A DNA stretch of 64,000 bases from Lingula anatina (taxonomy: Eukaryota; Brachiopoda; Lingulata; Lingulida; Lingulidae), in contig NW_019775657.1 in NCBI RefSeq assembly GCF_001039355.2, positions 62,001 to 126,000 on the forward strand. Reading direction: 5' to 3'. Both the position numbers and the translations under genes were made by a program. Position 1 is the first letter of the stretch. Each line of letters opens with the position of its first letter. A model generated the notes under the pieces. It saw only the letters and a program-made list of their open reading frames with translations. It searched no databases and was not told the origin of the DNA. Shown piece after piece: positions 36,520-49,677 of this stretch.

Positions 36520-37905
36520 CACACACTGGACAAAAGAAGTGTCACCCCCTAACTCAGAGTAATAAAAGTAGTCATATCTTGGGTACTTATAATGCCTGGT
36601 ATACTTATAATGTGACTTATGAGTATAAAACTGCTATACCATGGAATTGTATTGTTGGTCTTGTACATGTACAGCAAATGTTATTCCTGTCTTCCTCCAA
36701 TATGGCAAGATACAGGCAATTATCTAACGGTTATAGGTGCAACTTATTAACCTGAAGAGGCGGAATATAAGCAATGTCGGAATATCGATACAATTGAATT
36801 GTTCAGTCAGAACCGTACAGAGGGTCTGGTCTCGGTATAGAAACACTGGATCAAGAGACAAATTGCCTCTGATGGGTCGTCCAAGAAAAAATACTGGCCG
36901 TGAAGACCGACGACTGATTTTGATGTCCAGGTTGTCAAAGTTCGACATTGCTTGTCAGTTTACAACACAGTGGAACAATTTCACATATAGGAATGTGTCT
37001 GTGAAAATTGCTAGGCGTCGGTTACATGCTCAGCGAGTGTACAGCAGGGCAGCAAGACAGAAACCTCTTATATCGTTACAGAACAGGCAACTTAGAGTAA
37101 ACTAGGGTCAACAGGATCTGGAACTGGACAGTTCATGACAATTGGTCCTATATATTTTTTCTGATGAGTGTCGCTTTGGTCTGACCTCTGATGACAGACG
37201 GGTACGATGCTGGCAAACTGTTGATAAAGCATTTGAACCACATGCACTGAATTTTCGAACCCGGAGCAGCATATTCATCATGGTGTGGGGCTGCTTCAGC
37301 ATCCATGGCTTGGGCGAATTGATAGTGGTTAATGGAAACATGAATCACTAGAAATATATCGATGTTTTGGAGTCAGGCTTGCTACCATCTATTACTAACA
37401 TGTTTGGTGACAGGAATTATCCATTTGTTCACCAGGATGACAATGCGCCTTGTCACAGGCCCAGAGCAGTTGATGATCGGTTTGACCAACAGGACATTCG
37501 CAGGGTGATGTGGCCTGCCCAGAGTCCGGATGCACACATGATAGAAAATGTGTGGAATGCTATGTCAAAACTTTTTACAAATACCCGTCTAACCAGCAGA
37601 GAAACTCTGTTATATTTAGTGTTTCATGCCTGGGCCAGCATAAGCCCTGAACGCAGCAGACAATTATATGAAACCTTGCTTCGTAGACTGGCACCTATTA
37701 TTAGGTCACGTGGCTATGCCACTAAGTACTAATTTTGGACTTGAAACTGCATATTTTGGTAAAATGTATATTTTGTTCTCATTTTGTGATCTTTTGTGAA
37801 ATTTGATGTTAATAAAATGATACCAGGAGCATATCATTCCACAGTCATTTATCTCCCCCATAGTATTGGCTCAGTAGGGGTGACACTTCTTTTGTCCAGT
37901 GTGTG
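36520..37905 (+). mobile_element. Tc1-type transposon, copy A
   Basis: The 1386-bp element has perfect termini CACACACTGGACAAAAGAAG and complement. It is flanked by TA on both sides, the Tc1/mariner target. Confidence 0.92.
36702..37732 (+). pseudogene. Tc1 transposase, disabled (copy A)
   Basis: An N-terminal helix-turn-helix (NISNVGISIQLNCSVRTVQR) is followed by the DDE domain: FSDEC, HQDDNAPCHR and SPDAHMIENVW. There are 34 residues between the second Asp and the Glu (DD34E). The frame is lost near 36737, near 37104, and at an in-frame TAG at 37349. Confidence 0.9.
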
Positions 37906-37907
37906 TA

Positions 37908-39234
37908 ATTCCAAAAATTCACCCTCGTCTTGATATTTGATCTTTGGTAAGTAAAAAAAAAACGTCCCGTCAACAAGGTATTACAGTATTATTACAGCAC
38001 CATGTAGTAGTAGAGAGTACTGGTATTCTTGAAGAAGCGCAAGATCAATCACTTTTCAAACACTCGTCATAAACATTAGTAGCTGTTGGCGGTACTGTAA
38101 AAGGGCCGTAGTGTAACGTCCTTCATTTCAGCAAACACGACATATATCTCTGACACTTCATCAATCAAACAGAAGTCGCTGCATGTAGACGATGAAAAAT
38201 TACCTCTCTTAAAACATATTAGCGTGACTTTAAAATGGTCGCCGGTGTTATTCTTGTGTTTTATTTTTAGTGGCTTGTACTTTATTCTTTTCCTCTAAAT
38301 TATGTGCCCCAAAGTTATGTTTTTGCTCAATAAGATATAGACAAGTACATGAGTTGAAAATAATAAGACCTGAAAAAATATCAACTAAGTAGAGTGCTGC
38401 ATGTATGTATATCATTAATTAACTACATGTAAGTTTACTGGAACTTGAAGGTTACATGTACTACAGGAACTTTATAATCCGCCATGCAGTAAGTACAGAG
38501 ACCGCATTCCCTTTACATGTTGTAAAGTATAAAGCAGAAGGTATTTGAGCTCGTCTCGCCCCCACCCCCTCTCCCACCCCCCTCTCCCACCCCCTCTCCC
38601 GGACTTGCTACAGGTCTGCTGGGTCAACAGACAGCCCAGTATTTAGCTGTTTCTAGAATTAATCAATAATAATAATAATAATGTTTATTTGTACCTGAAA
38701 CAGTTGGATTGTACAATAATATAAATTGGTAAATTCACTAAATAAAATAAGATTAATAAAAATTGTTAATTAAAGTTGTTAATAGTTTTTGCACCATACA
38801 TAATATATCTACTTAAACATCACAAATTTAAGCAAAATGTTAAAATCCTTGATTTTTTCCTTTTTTAAAAACTTGTATATGTTATATCTTGTCGCTAACT
38901 ATGTATTCTTAGAAATCTTGTGAGGTGTACAGAAGATTAATTTTATGGATATTGAACTTTAAATAAATACGTAGATTACAATGCTGTATATTACATTTTC
39001 AAGTACACACTGTGTCTTTTTGGAATCACATCACATAGCATCATACACTTATATTACTTAAGTGTTTAAAGATGTTATGTTAGTTATAATTCCTCAGATA
39101 CAGAATAAATAAATTCACAATACTCTCATGCTGTTTCAATAACTTGAACATGCTCTTTGTTGTGCGTATATGTATAAATACATACATATATGAATAAATA
39201 TATCGCATATTGTGACGCTGTCGTCAAATTGCTT
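37908..39234. other. Intergenic DNA downstream of ANL copy 1
   Basis: A C-rich tandem block (CTCCCACCCCC units) lies at 38558-38600, (TAA)n at 38668-38682, and AT-rich DNA follows. No exon was found. Confidence 0.4.
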
Positions 39235-42200
39235 TTATAGTTCCACCTCATTTGCCTGCAGTTTCCCGGAATCCAGCAAAGTTTTCTTGGCAAGTTTCAG
39301 CAGTTTTTCTTTGGATACCTGGAGTCGGAACATCGTACGAGTTGAAATTGGATAACAAAAAGCAGTAAACCAAAAAGCGTGTATGATCAACGGTGAAATT
39401 ACTCTTTACTATTGGATAAAGGCTGGGTCACACCCCGCTTGCAACCTTTTTGCAACCTCTTTGCAACCACAAAATCTGGCGGTCGCTTGCGACCACCTTG
39501 CGACCTAATTAAGAAGCTATGGCAACCTCCTTCCGACTGAGGTTGCAAAAAGGTTGCCAAAAGGTTGCAAGCGCAGTGTGATCCAGCCTTAAAGCATCTC
39601 TTCACGCATGTGGAACTACAGTATATAACTACCTAGCCAATGGCTCCCTATAATTGCTAGCTTAAACATGATTAGAAATGATAAAAGTCAGCAAGAAAGG
39701 AAATATAAATTTATAAATTTGCACAAATTACACAATTATAAAATAAATTCATTACCAGAACATTAGAGGATATTCATTACAAGAACACAAGGAAAAATGG
39801 CTTGGCATAAGTAGGTTTTAGGTATAGCACTATAAAATACCACAGTGCATACATGCAGTGTTAAATGAACACGGACCCGCAGGAGCACCCTCCCCCCCCC
39901 CCCACCCCCCCCAACACACACGCACAGAATAGGTCAAAACAGTGAATATAGTCACCTTCTGCCTGATTCCCACCCTAGGGAACGTCTCCATGACGACATA
40001 GTGGTCGGGCCACATGTAATCCAACAGCTGAAATGAGGAATTAGAGGGCTGTTATATTCATATTATGCAGAAACAATTTTAGGCTTAATGACGTCATATG
40101 TTGACCTTTCCTCTCACTGGGCCGCATTTTACGATTTGTTTATTAGGTCCGGCCACATTTAATCCAAAAGCTAAAAACATCAGGAGAGAAGGGCCATTCT
40201 AATTCATGAGGATATTAAACCTAGACTTTTGTGGGATTTGGGTCTAATTACAAAACTGAGCTACGGCAATGACGGAATAGTGCGATCAGCAACATTGAAA
40301 ACTAAGTATGGAACAACAAATCGCCCTATTACGAAACTTTATCCTCTCGAAATTTCCGTTGATTATGACACTGCCCCTGACCTGAGAGAGGTCACACTGT
40401 CCAAAGAAATTACTGATGAAAACATCAAAATACCAGCCCGTAACACGAGACGCGCCGCCCAGCAAGCAAAGGAAAACATCGCTAGATGGATTCAAGAATT
40501 GAAATGAAAATGAACTTTGATTACTTATGGAACTATTAGACTGTTCAAATGAAACTGTTTGAAACATTTAATCAAGCGCATTAATGGATTATTTAACCTA
40601 ACTATTGGACTATTTCTAATTAACGTTGCTTTGGACTTCGTTTTTTGTTTCAATGACAATCTATTACACAAATATTTACATTAATCAGAACTTACTGACT
40701 AGTACATCGCAAGGACTTGTTGATATGACTTACGTTTAATGGAATTTTTGGATTTCTTGCTTATTTTTATAACACTTAATGCTTTCATGTTTACTTTTAC
40801 AACTTGTTGCCCCCGGAGAATGTTGGAACGTATGGAAAAAGCATGTCCATGCAAACGAAGCGCACTATCAGTTGTAGTAACGTATTTTAAAGCTAATATG
40901 TCAATGTCTGTAGTGGACATGGATTTAGTTTTAGCTCCGCCTCCTATTGCCTACTTTGTATATATTCACGCCCTGCTCATTGAGTGGGTAGTTTTTGATC
41001 AGTCTCTGTAGATAATAAACGTGTAGTTTTTCAACTCTCGTTTTTTCTCTGAACCGCATATCGACACGTACAATGTTCAAGACCACGTTAAGCAATCTGA
41101 ATTCTTGGTGACGTCGTGAAGTTGGTGTCCTACCTGTCCAACATTGGCCCGATGTGAACGTTATGAGGCGTACGTTAGATTTTTATAGATTCTAAAAGTA
41201 ATCATCATAGATTTTCAGTCCAGATGTCACACATCAGGGGCGTAAAGACACTATCGGTCCACATGAACCGACTCAACTCTGCGACGGACTCTTGTTAAGT
41301 GCAATCGGCTTAGCTGAGTGATATGCCTCCTTTTGCTTCTAAATTGTTCGAATATTCACCAGCTTTTCTGTATTGTGCTTCAAGCCAGGAGAAGGCGTGT
41401 TATTTTTTAAGTTGGTTGCACTCAGCGAGAATCCCAGCAGAATACACCCTTAAGGTGTCTTTATAAACTATTTCTATGCCATAGGTATGGTAGTGGTCAC
41501 CAGAGCAGACAATTCCCTGACCATTAGTCTTAATGATACATGCACTGATTTCTAAGTTTTGACTATTACTGAGGACGTAATTCATTGTATCTTACGTAAC
41601 TCACTGGATTTTCCACCATAATGGCTCATACTCACCTCGCTCTCGCAATGAGATCGCAGCTCACCTTCTGTTATATTTTGGCCCTGGATAGGTCTGGAGA
41701 AATAAAAAAGAAAACGTTTTATGAATATATCAAGCATGCTTTTTCGCACAAGCACCCACGCCCACATTCATACATCTTATTACCTTCCTTTTTTCACATT
41801 TCACGCAATTTTCACACTCACGCACACGCTTATATACACTCGAGTTAACACGCACACACGCACACACGCACACGCTATCACGCGATCATTCGATGTCTGT
41901 CCTATTGGACACTACAGCACTGTCAATCTTGTTTATAATGATACCAGGACGGTGAGTGTGGAATTACGCAGCGTAAATTGTAATGGACTGAAATCGTATG
42001 GACTGCGGCAAAATAATTGTACAGTTCGTATAGTAACTATAACTTTATGTTGATAACCGTCAAATTATGTTAAACTTACTAATGCACCTTTTAATATCCA
42101 AATGACATCATAAATTCACAAGTCAAATGAGTCGCTGAACAGCTCTTGTCATAGTCTACGTCATTTTCGCGAGAGGTTTGTATAGATACGTAGCAATCAT

Positions 42201-44069
42201 TTTGGCAGATTTTGCAGCTAGGCACGTACGCGTATTTTAAAGATTGAACATACACTTCATATGGTTACTTACATAACACACAGAATGATGGTATCAAGGT
42301 CATCTTCGCCAGGTTTTCTAAATCCAACTGCCTAAACCAAGCAAAAAGATCTTCATTATCATCATCATCATAATTATAATTATAATAATATATGTGTTCC
42401 GTTCCCAGAAAAGTGAGTCCTTTTGTTGATATGTCATCGATTTCCTGGGCAATGGATATATTGAGCATCCTTGTGATGGTCGGAAGCACTTTCCAAGAAC
42501 AAATACAACATTAAGCGATATAAAACGTGCGTGAGCGCATTTTCAGAAACAGAAACAGAGCCGTTATTTTCCTTTAATTATATTATAGCTATGATTATCA
42601 CTGTTTCATGGCAAAATGTCCTGTTTCAGAACACAAATGTTCGTAAACGACCACTCGACTGTTCCGATCATGCGTGTATTTCTATAATATATGTATATAT
42701 GTCGTGAGACATACAGTTGTAAGTACTGATATCATATTATTAATGGAAATTTTCGGTATTAATGACGTTGCTTATACCAAAAGGAGTTAGTCAAGTTGTT
42801 TTAGAGAGTGTGCTCCAGACTTCCCCACAACCGTTCCCCTACAGGCCTCTTTCTCTCTTTCTCTCTCTCACCTGTGCCAGACTGATTTTAGGATGTTTTG
42901 CTGCTGCAATCTCTATAGCAGCAGGATAAACCTTGTCGCCCCAGCGAGAAAAATGGAGTACATGAAATTTCCGCCCAGTGTAGTACATAAACCCGTATTC
43001 ATTCATCGTACCAATGTCTCTGGGGTATGGAATAGAAAATGATTGATTGGATCGGGATTACCATACGATTCGCAAACACCCCACATGTGTTATTTCTTTC
43101 ATTAAAAGTTTATAAACATGTCAAAACATATTAAGGGTGTTAGTTGCAGTTACATTAAGCACTACGATATGTCACAACTTTGACACCCTCACACTGCTAA
43201 GTCACAATTATCACACTCAACCAGTGTGTTGTCACAACTATCACACTCACCCAGTGTGCTGTCACAACTATCANNNNNNNNNNNNNNNNNNNNNNNNNNN
43301 NNNNNNNNNNNNNNNNNNNNNNNNNNNNNNNNNNNNNNNNNNNNNNNNNNNNNNNNNNNNNNNNNNNNNNNNNNNNNNNNNNNNNNNNNNNNNNNNNNNN
43401 NNNNNNNNNNNNNNNNNNNNNNNNNNTGTGTTGTCACAACTATCACACTCACCAAGTGTGTTGTCACAACTATCACACTCACCCAGTGTGTTGTCACAAC
43501 TATCACACTCACCCAGTGTGTTGTCACAACTACCACACTCACCTAGTGTGTTGTCACAGCTATCTCACTCACCCAATGTGTTTTCACAACTATCACATTC
43601 TCCCAGTGTGCTGTTTCAACTCACCAAACGCGTTGTCCCATTTAACACATAACATACCCAGTATGGTACCAACCACACGGTGACACCACTTTCCTGTACA
43701 AGTCTTCAGAACCGTAATAAGTACTGAACATGAACACCCCTCTCACGCATATTTCCCCTTCCACGCCTGGAGGAACGATCTTGTTGTTTGCATCAACTAT
43801 TTTCACCTGAAATATCGAGAAACAGATCAGTTTGTTGAAAGCAATATGACTAAAGATTATTTGATATATTGATTACATATTGATTTTTCTAATAGACGGC
43901 CAGGAAATAACTTTATTGGAGGCAAAAACTTCGTATCAGGGGTCACTAAACTCTGTATAATGGTAGAAGGTGCCTATATGGAAAATCTTTTTACACAACT
44001 ATAGTTATAATGGAGTTTATTTGTTTGATTGATTTAGAAAACTTTGGAGAAGACTCCCTTTGTCTGGCT

Positions 44070-44164
<95 letters not shown>

Positions 44165-47100
44165 CAGTGTGTGGCGGTGGAAAGCCAATACCGCGGTACC
44201 GGCGGTCAAAGTCGTCATCTAGTGGATAGGTGATACTGATGTTCCAGTATTCTGTAGTGCCGAGTGCGACCTGAAAACACCAAGCGTGAATTGAACATGA
44301 TGACGTACATCAGCTTAAAACCAACATTTCCTTTTTTTACTTTCATGAACAAGCAAAATATATCCATTAGCAGTGCTGTATTGAAAACCCAGAATCTGGT
44401 GTTGCCATGTGGTGTTACAGGTATTTACATCTATGGTCAATGTTTATCGGACCATTCTGGAGGGGGGGGGGCACGGTCTAAACTGTATGGCGTGTAATCT
44501 GACGAAATCCCGGGAATATAAAAGACAAATCTGGTGTAACCCCCCCCCCAAAAAAAAAATGCTTCTGCTACCTGTTTTGCAACTTTCTGTAAGCTGTCTT
44601 TTGATCGGAAAATAAATGTAAAACATGGTGTTCTTTTGCTCTGTGTAAATGAAATAATTCAAGCTGTAGTTTCTTAGTGTTCAAGATCTTAACAATTTAT
44701 ACAATGTTTCTGAAAGTTGTGTGTTTGCGAGTTTGCGTTGTTTCCTTTTACATCGAAGACCAGAGAAGACATCTTGTAATTCTATATTTCCTTTAATAGT
44801 TAAAGATACATGTAGCCAGGGAAAAAGGTCAAAAGGTTGCTGGAAAAAGGTCCACTCTGAGTAAAATTTGACCTAGGTACATGGGGATTATATGGTAAAA
44901 GGTCCACTTTTTCAGAAAAAGACCCGCCCCCTTTGAAATTGCTGGCTACGGGCCTGGCACACTGACATTATATCAAAAGGATACTTGAAAACTTTTAATC
45001 TTTAAGGAACAACCAACGCACGACCCTAACCTAAATAGGGAAACACCTACGGTAGAATATCTTATATGGCTCAATTAAAGATATCGAAAGGCAAAACCTT
45101 ACCACAAATTCTGGGATTAGTTTTGAGCACCGCTCTCTCAGTTTCTCCGTGATAACTGTGGATGTGAGAATACCTAAAGAAGCCAAAAAAAAAACATTGA
45201 TTCAAACAGTTCTATAGTACACACAGGTGCTGGAGGAGAGAAAAAAGATGTATACATGGCCTAGGACAAACTTAAAACAAGAGACCGGTGCAAGAGTTGT
45301 CTGAAAGATTGTTTTTAGATGATTTACAGTTCCGAAGGAGTACATTTATATATTTACACAACATCTAAAATGAGCCCTGGTTTTAATGTTCATATAAGTT
45401 ACTACAAGGGATGCTTTTTTATTTTATCATTTTTATCATTATATTTATTATTTTTCCTCTAGTAAATCTTAAATGTTTTATCAAATAAGTACAAATTTTT
45501 TCAAAGTAGAAATGTACCTCGTTTCACAGAAGACGTGTCGTATTTCTGGACAATCTCGGCATCAAGCTCCAGACCCTTCATCAGAAATGTCGGGTACACC
45601 TCCAGGTGGGTGATCCTGAAACAAATAGCGATTATATTTTAATGAAAAAAAACTGCGATAACAAAAAGTGTACAGTTACATGAAGTACCATTGACATTAA
45701 AAGCTCGTGCTTCTTGAGTGAGTTCCACTGAGATATATTTGACTAAAATCAAATTTTGCATTAGCCTTGAAAATTTTCAAAATTTAAATTAGAGGCGCAC
45801 TTGGAAACGAAAGATTTAAAGAAGGAATCGAGATTTAATGTTGTCCGGCAGTAAATTGGTTCGCCAGTTGGTTTTGAACGTCACAAAGCGCGGTAACATG
45901 TGTATAAGCACGTCTGTACAGACCACGTCAAAAAATACAACCGCGTTGTTTTCCTCCTAGAACAACAAAAATATCTACAAACTATTTTATTTGGCAAATA
46001 TCCATAATCAATATTTCATAATTAAAAAAAAGATTTTTTACTTATAAGAAAACTTAAAACGAGAACCCAGATAATACACTATACATGTACGTGTGAACCG
46101 TGACGTCTAACTTAACCGGATGTTGCCCAAATAATTTAAACCTTCGAAAGTCTCTAACCTCGTTTCAAAACAACAAAACCCCTGTTACACTGGGTTTGCG
46201 ACCTTTTGGACAACAAAGTTTGCCCATTACCAATTCCTTTAAAGTTGTAGTTTTGACACAATATGATAGTCGACTTCAAAATCAAAAGTCGTACGTACAT
46301 GTACATTATCAGTGTTAATGTACTATTACAGATTGTCATATTACACATTTGTAAAAGCGGGTTCAAATTTGTTCTCCAAGAGGTGGCAAGCCCAATGTCA
46401 CAGGGGCTTAAAGTGACTAACCCAATACAACATACCTGCACTCTTGTATTGATTTGTACAAATCCTCCATGTGGTAGCCTTCATCTTCGTTCTCCCCCTG
46501 GAATTCTACGTCCCACAGTGTGGACGGTAATATGACCAGCTGGATGTCTTTATCATACTCCACACTGACCCAGTAGACGTAATCTGCTACCAGTTCGTCG
46601 TGGACGGGATTGCCCACTCCAACTACCACCGGCTGTTATCACAATAGATAGATAAATAGATCAATAGCTAGTACAGATAGATCAACAGATAAATCAACAG
46701 ATTAACCTATAGATCAATAGGTAGATTGCTGAACACTATAAGTCTATCAGAAAACAAGAGGATTTCCAACATCTGAAAGCTAATTGGATCTGATATTTCT
46801 GTTGGGTCATCCATTGTTCACCAAGATGACCAGAGGAGTTCCGTTGTAATACTGGTTGTATTTTGTCGTATAAAGTAAAGTCAAGTACTATCGTTTGATA
46901 AAAAGCGTTAATTACTGTAATATATACTACAGGAAACTATATAGTTGCATTTGAAAGTCCTTGTAAGAAATGTCATATAGGATAGAAGGTTACATTTTTT
47001 CTAGTTTTCTAAAGATTTCACGATACAGGAATAACATTATTTGAAAATGGTCTTTATTACCTTCTTATAGTCGGCGTATCGTAGTAAGGAAAACTTGAGC

Positions 47101-49375
47101 AAGTTGACCGCCTTAAAATGACTATTGACGGAACATTTAGGAACGCCGGTGCTGCCCTGGAGTCAAAAGGTTAGTTAACGATGTTAATGTGATCTTTTCC
47201 ACAGACAAAATTACGTTTAATCAAGTAAACATTTCCACTCCAATGATCTCCGTGCGAGAAAGAATTTTATTTATTTATTTATTTTTATTTTTATTTTTTT
47301 GATAAACTCATTCTCTACCATGTTTTAGAAAATTTATTTAAAAGCGGTTCGTTTCGTACCGAGGAGAGTCCCGTGTTTATGGGATCATCTCCAGTGAAAG
47401 CATCTCTGGCTGCTTGGATGACGTCCTCTGAAATATCTTTACCAAGCTTTGTGACATCTTCGAAGGACAAGCTGAAAAATTTAGACTTCCATTTTCGATA
47501 ACAGATTTCTTTAATCAAAAGTCAGACATCAGCAGTCCACAAAATGAGATAAATCTGCCCATGTAACATAACGCCGAGGAACACAGTATTTAACTAGTAA
47601 GTTATTTAACTAGACAGCTACAGATTTATCTTAAATTATTTTATTGAAATTTATATCAAAAGGTCGGTCTTAAAGATCTTCTAGAAATATATTGATTTTT
47701 AGTACTTTTGTCTTGACATCTGTCATGGTTGTTTCTCTGGGATATAAGTAATTATAAACTTTTTCAGTATGCCTATAATGTGTCTACTACACTTATATAA
47801 GTTTATAATTGAACAGCAGGATAAACAAACATAAAGATGGCGCTCACCCGTAAGCTGCTTTCGACACACTTGGAATAATGATATTCTTAAGGTGGGGTAC
47901 CCTGAAATAAATACACTTGAGTTGAATACTTAAAAGTACTTAAAAGTACCGATGATGTTCAAAACATGGTAATTAGAAACTGAATTAGCAAGCAACTTTA
48001 GAACTCCGTAAGTCAATATTACAAGTATGTGTCGCGTCTACAGTTGCGCTTCTAATTGTGCCTCTAAGAATACAGCTATTGAAAGGGGGTCAGACAGATT
48101 TCTGGCAGAGGTCAGACAGAGGTCAGAAAGAGGTCAAGAAAAGGTCAGACAGAGGTCAGGAAGAGGTCAAGTACAGTTCAGGAAGAGGCCCAGGAGCACC
48201 TGTACACCCTTCGGGTTTCCCTATTTGGCACCGATTTGCAATTACTTTGACACGAGATAAGGCAATTATCGGATCAGATGTGACACATTGACTTGGTGCA
48301 ACTAGACTGCTTATCACAGCGATCAGCTCGCCATAGAGATCGAGACAATCTGGTTTCCTTTAATACCAGAAGTACAGAAGCGTGATGGTTAGAGTGTGGA
48401 GTGATTAGAATTGACGTCTACATTGCCTGTTATAACAGCAGGGTGCTAAGTTTAACCGTCACAACTGGGATAGGACTACACCCCAGGTTCTACCTCTCAG
48501 ACTGTATGTTTCTTCCACCAAATGTCTCCAAGTCTGGTATAAGTTCCTTCAAAGCAGCGACATTTTCTCCGTCCTGATTCTCTATTATCACCAGTGTTTT
48601 GGACTTTAACTGAAAAAAGAAATCGATGCCATGGGTTCTATGACAAATGCCTTTTTTTCCAATTTTATACTTTAACTCAACAAAAATACAATTTTGACTG
48701 TCTCAGACTATAGTGTCAGAATCATTCATATCAGAAATTCTCAGTTTTTGACAAACATTTTAAACATTTTCAAAACCTTTAAAATACCGATTGCTTTGGA
48801 ATAACACACCTTTTCATTGGAATTTAGGTTTTAACAAATTTTGTCGCAATACATACTTGATTAAGAGCTATGTCTAGGAATTTTGAACGTGGCCGGTACG
48901 CATACGCCGGCTAAAATGAAAAGTCATTTGCATCGATGTATAATGTTGGTGTATTATTTTGGAACATAAGGTCACATCGGCAGATCTAACGTGATAAGAT
49001 GAATGTATGACACACGTGTTCTATTTCATTTGTTGTTTTAAAGACCTGCATGCTCTACTGTTTCCCTATTTTATTTTTCAATGGAAAACCATTGGATCGA
49101 CAGAGGGGCTTTAACATGAGAACAGAAACAACTGTCATGCTTTTGTAATTTCTTTGAAAATGCATTTGAATATAATTTTCTATTCTTTTTGTTTTTGCTT
49201 CTAAAATTACATATAATTTGAGATAATATAACGTAATTACCGCGTTTATGACAACGCCAATTTGTGCTGCAGCATATACCATATATACATATGAAGCGTC
49301 CGTAACACTTGTAATGGTGAGAAAATCTCCCTTCTTCAACCCTAGTGCCAGCAGTCCTTTGGCGAGTTCTGTGCT
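39235..49375 (-). CDS. ANL-superfamily acyl-CoA ligase-like gene, copy 1 (15 exons, 5' end missing)
   Basis: Exons 5' to 3' are 49375-49241, 48609-48494, 47901-47848, 47471-47360, 47156-47061, 46632-46436, 45615-45518, 45173-45103, 44270-44163, 43806-43658, 43019-42872, 42331-42273, 41693-41636, 40027-39956 and 39318-39235. They total 1557 nt (518 aa) with all phases matching. Motifs in order: ELAKGLLALGLKKGD; P-loop GSTGVPK; VALGTTEYW; VEGEICVRG; GWYHTGDIG; YYTGRK; DKVYPAAIE; and a C-terminal lysine region FPRVGIRQKVSKEKL. These enzymes adenylate a carboxylic acid with ATP and usually pass it to CoA (4-coumarate-CoA ligase, ACSF2, luciferase). The A8 region after GRK and the stretch after the P-loop (PKC instead of PKG) are unusual, so substrate and activity are uncertain. 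The first exon or exons (about 60-80 residues) were not found. Confidence 0.88.
39420..39589. mobile_element. 170-bp MITE with TAA target duplication
   Basis: The ends AGGCTGG and CCAGCCT are part of longer inverted repeats rich in TTGCAACC. TAA flanks both sides (39417-39419 and 39590-39592), which fits PIF/Harbinger-type insertion. It lies in the last intron of ANL copy 1. Confidence 0.7.
40208..40507 (+). pseudogene. BEL/Pao pol C-terminal (DUF5641-like) remnant
   Basis: The frame reads LLWDLGLITKLSYGNDGIVR, then LKTKYGTTNRPITKLYPLEI, and ends in a basic Gln/Lys-rich tail. The order W-LG, DG-VRSA, KTK-G and RPI-KL-PLE is typical of the domain after the integrase in BEL/Pao elements. It is truncated at its 5' end. 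Confidence 0.7.
40208..41040 (+). mobile_element. BEL/Pao retrotransposon 3' fragment
   Basis: Starts inside the pol 3' end and runs to an AATAAA-bearing sequence near 41016. The paralogous intron of copy 2 lacks it. Neither the LTR pair nor the rest of pol is seen. Confidence 0.6.
43198..43622. repeat. 30-bp minisatellite with assembly gap (43274-43426)
   Basis: The unit is close to TCACAACTATCACACTCACC followed by CAGTGTGTTG, repeated head to tail on both sides of a 153-base N run. Each unit contains CACACT and AGTGTG, able to form a short stem. It lies in the intron between the exons ending at 43658 and starting at 43019. Confidence 0.92.
44075..44162. repeat. (CT)n(CA)n microsatellite abutting a 5' splice site
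   Basis: About 22 CT and 21 CA units run up to position 44162. On the minus strand the exon ends GAG at 44163 and the intron begins GTGTGTGTGT, so the donor is the first unit of the repeat. Confidence 0.92.
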
Positions 49376-49677
49376 CTGAAAACCAATCAGTTCAGGTTAG
49401 CTTTAAACACAGTGATTAAGCTCTGACTATTACATAATCACAACTGTGTGACACGCGTCGTCTACAATAGGTATGCATGTATCAATTATTCTGATTATGA
49501 TTTTAATACCTGTCAGTACCTACTGTGTATTTTAAAAAAAACTCAGAGACCAGCCAGGCAGCGTCCGTAATACTTGTTCAAAACCTTGGACGTGCGTGCG
49601 TTTGTGCGTGTGTGTGTGTGTATAACAACGGTGACTCTGATGGAGACTAGAGAACACAACACTTTCATTCTAATGTA
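49376..49677. other. Upstream part of ANL copy 1, no exon found
   Basis: The exon starting at 49375 needs a phase-0 partner further upstream. None was recognised here; a short (GT)n lies at 49605-49620. Confidence 0.4.

Noticed and set aside
43198-43622. CRISPR-like regular repeat array
   Set aside because: Units are contiguous without unique spacers and lie in a metazoan intron, so this is a minisatellite.
43137-43683. Long open frames across the minisatellite and gap
   Set aside because: They are translations of a 30-bp repeat and of N bases, inside a well-defined intron.
44010-44229. Ser/Leu/Thr/His-rich open frames near 44100 and 60600
   Set aside because: Products of the CT/CA microsatellites; the real coding strand here is minus with short exons.
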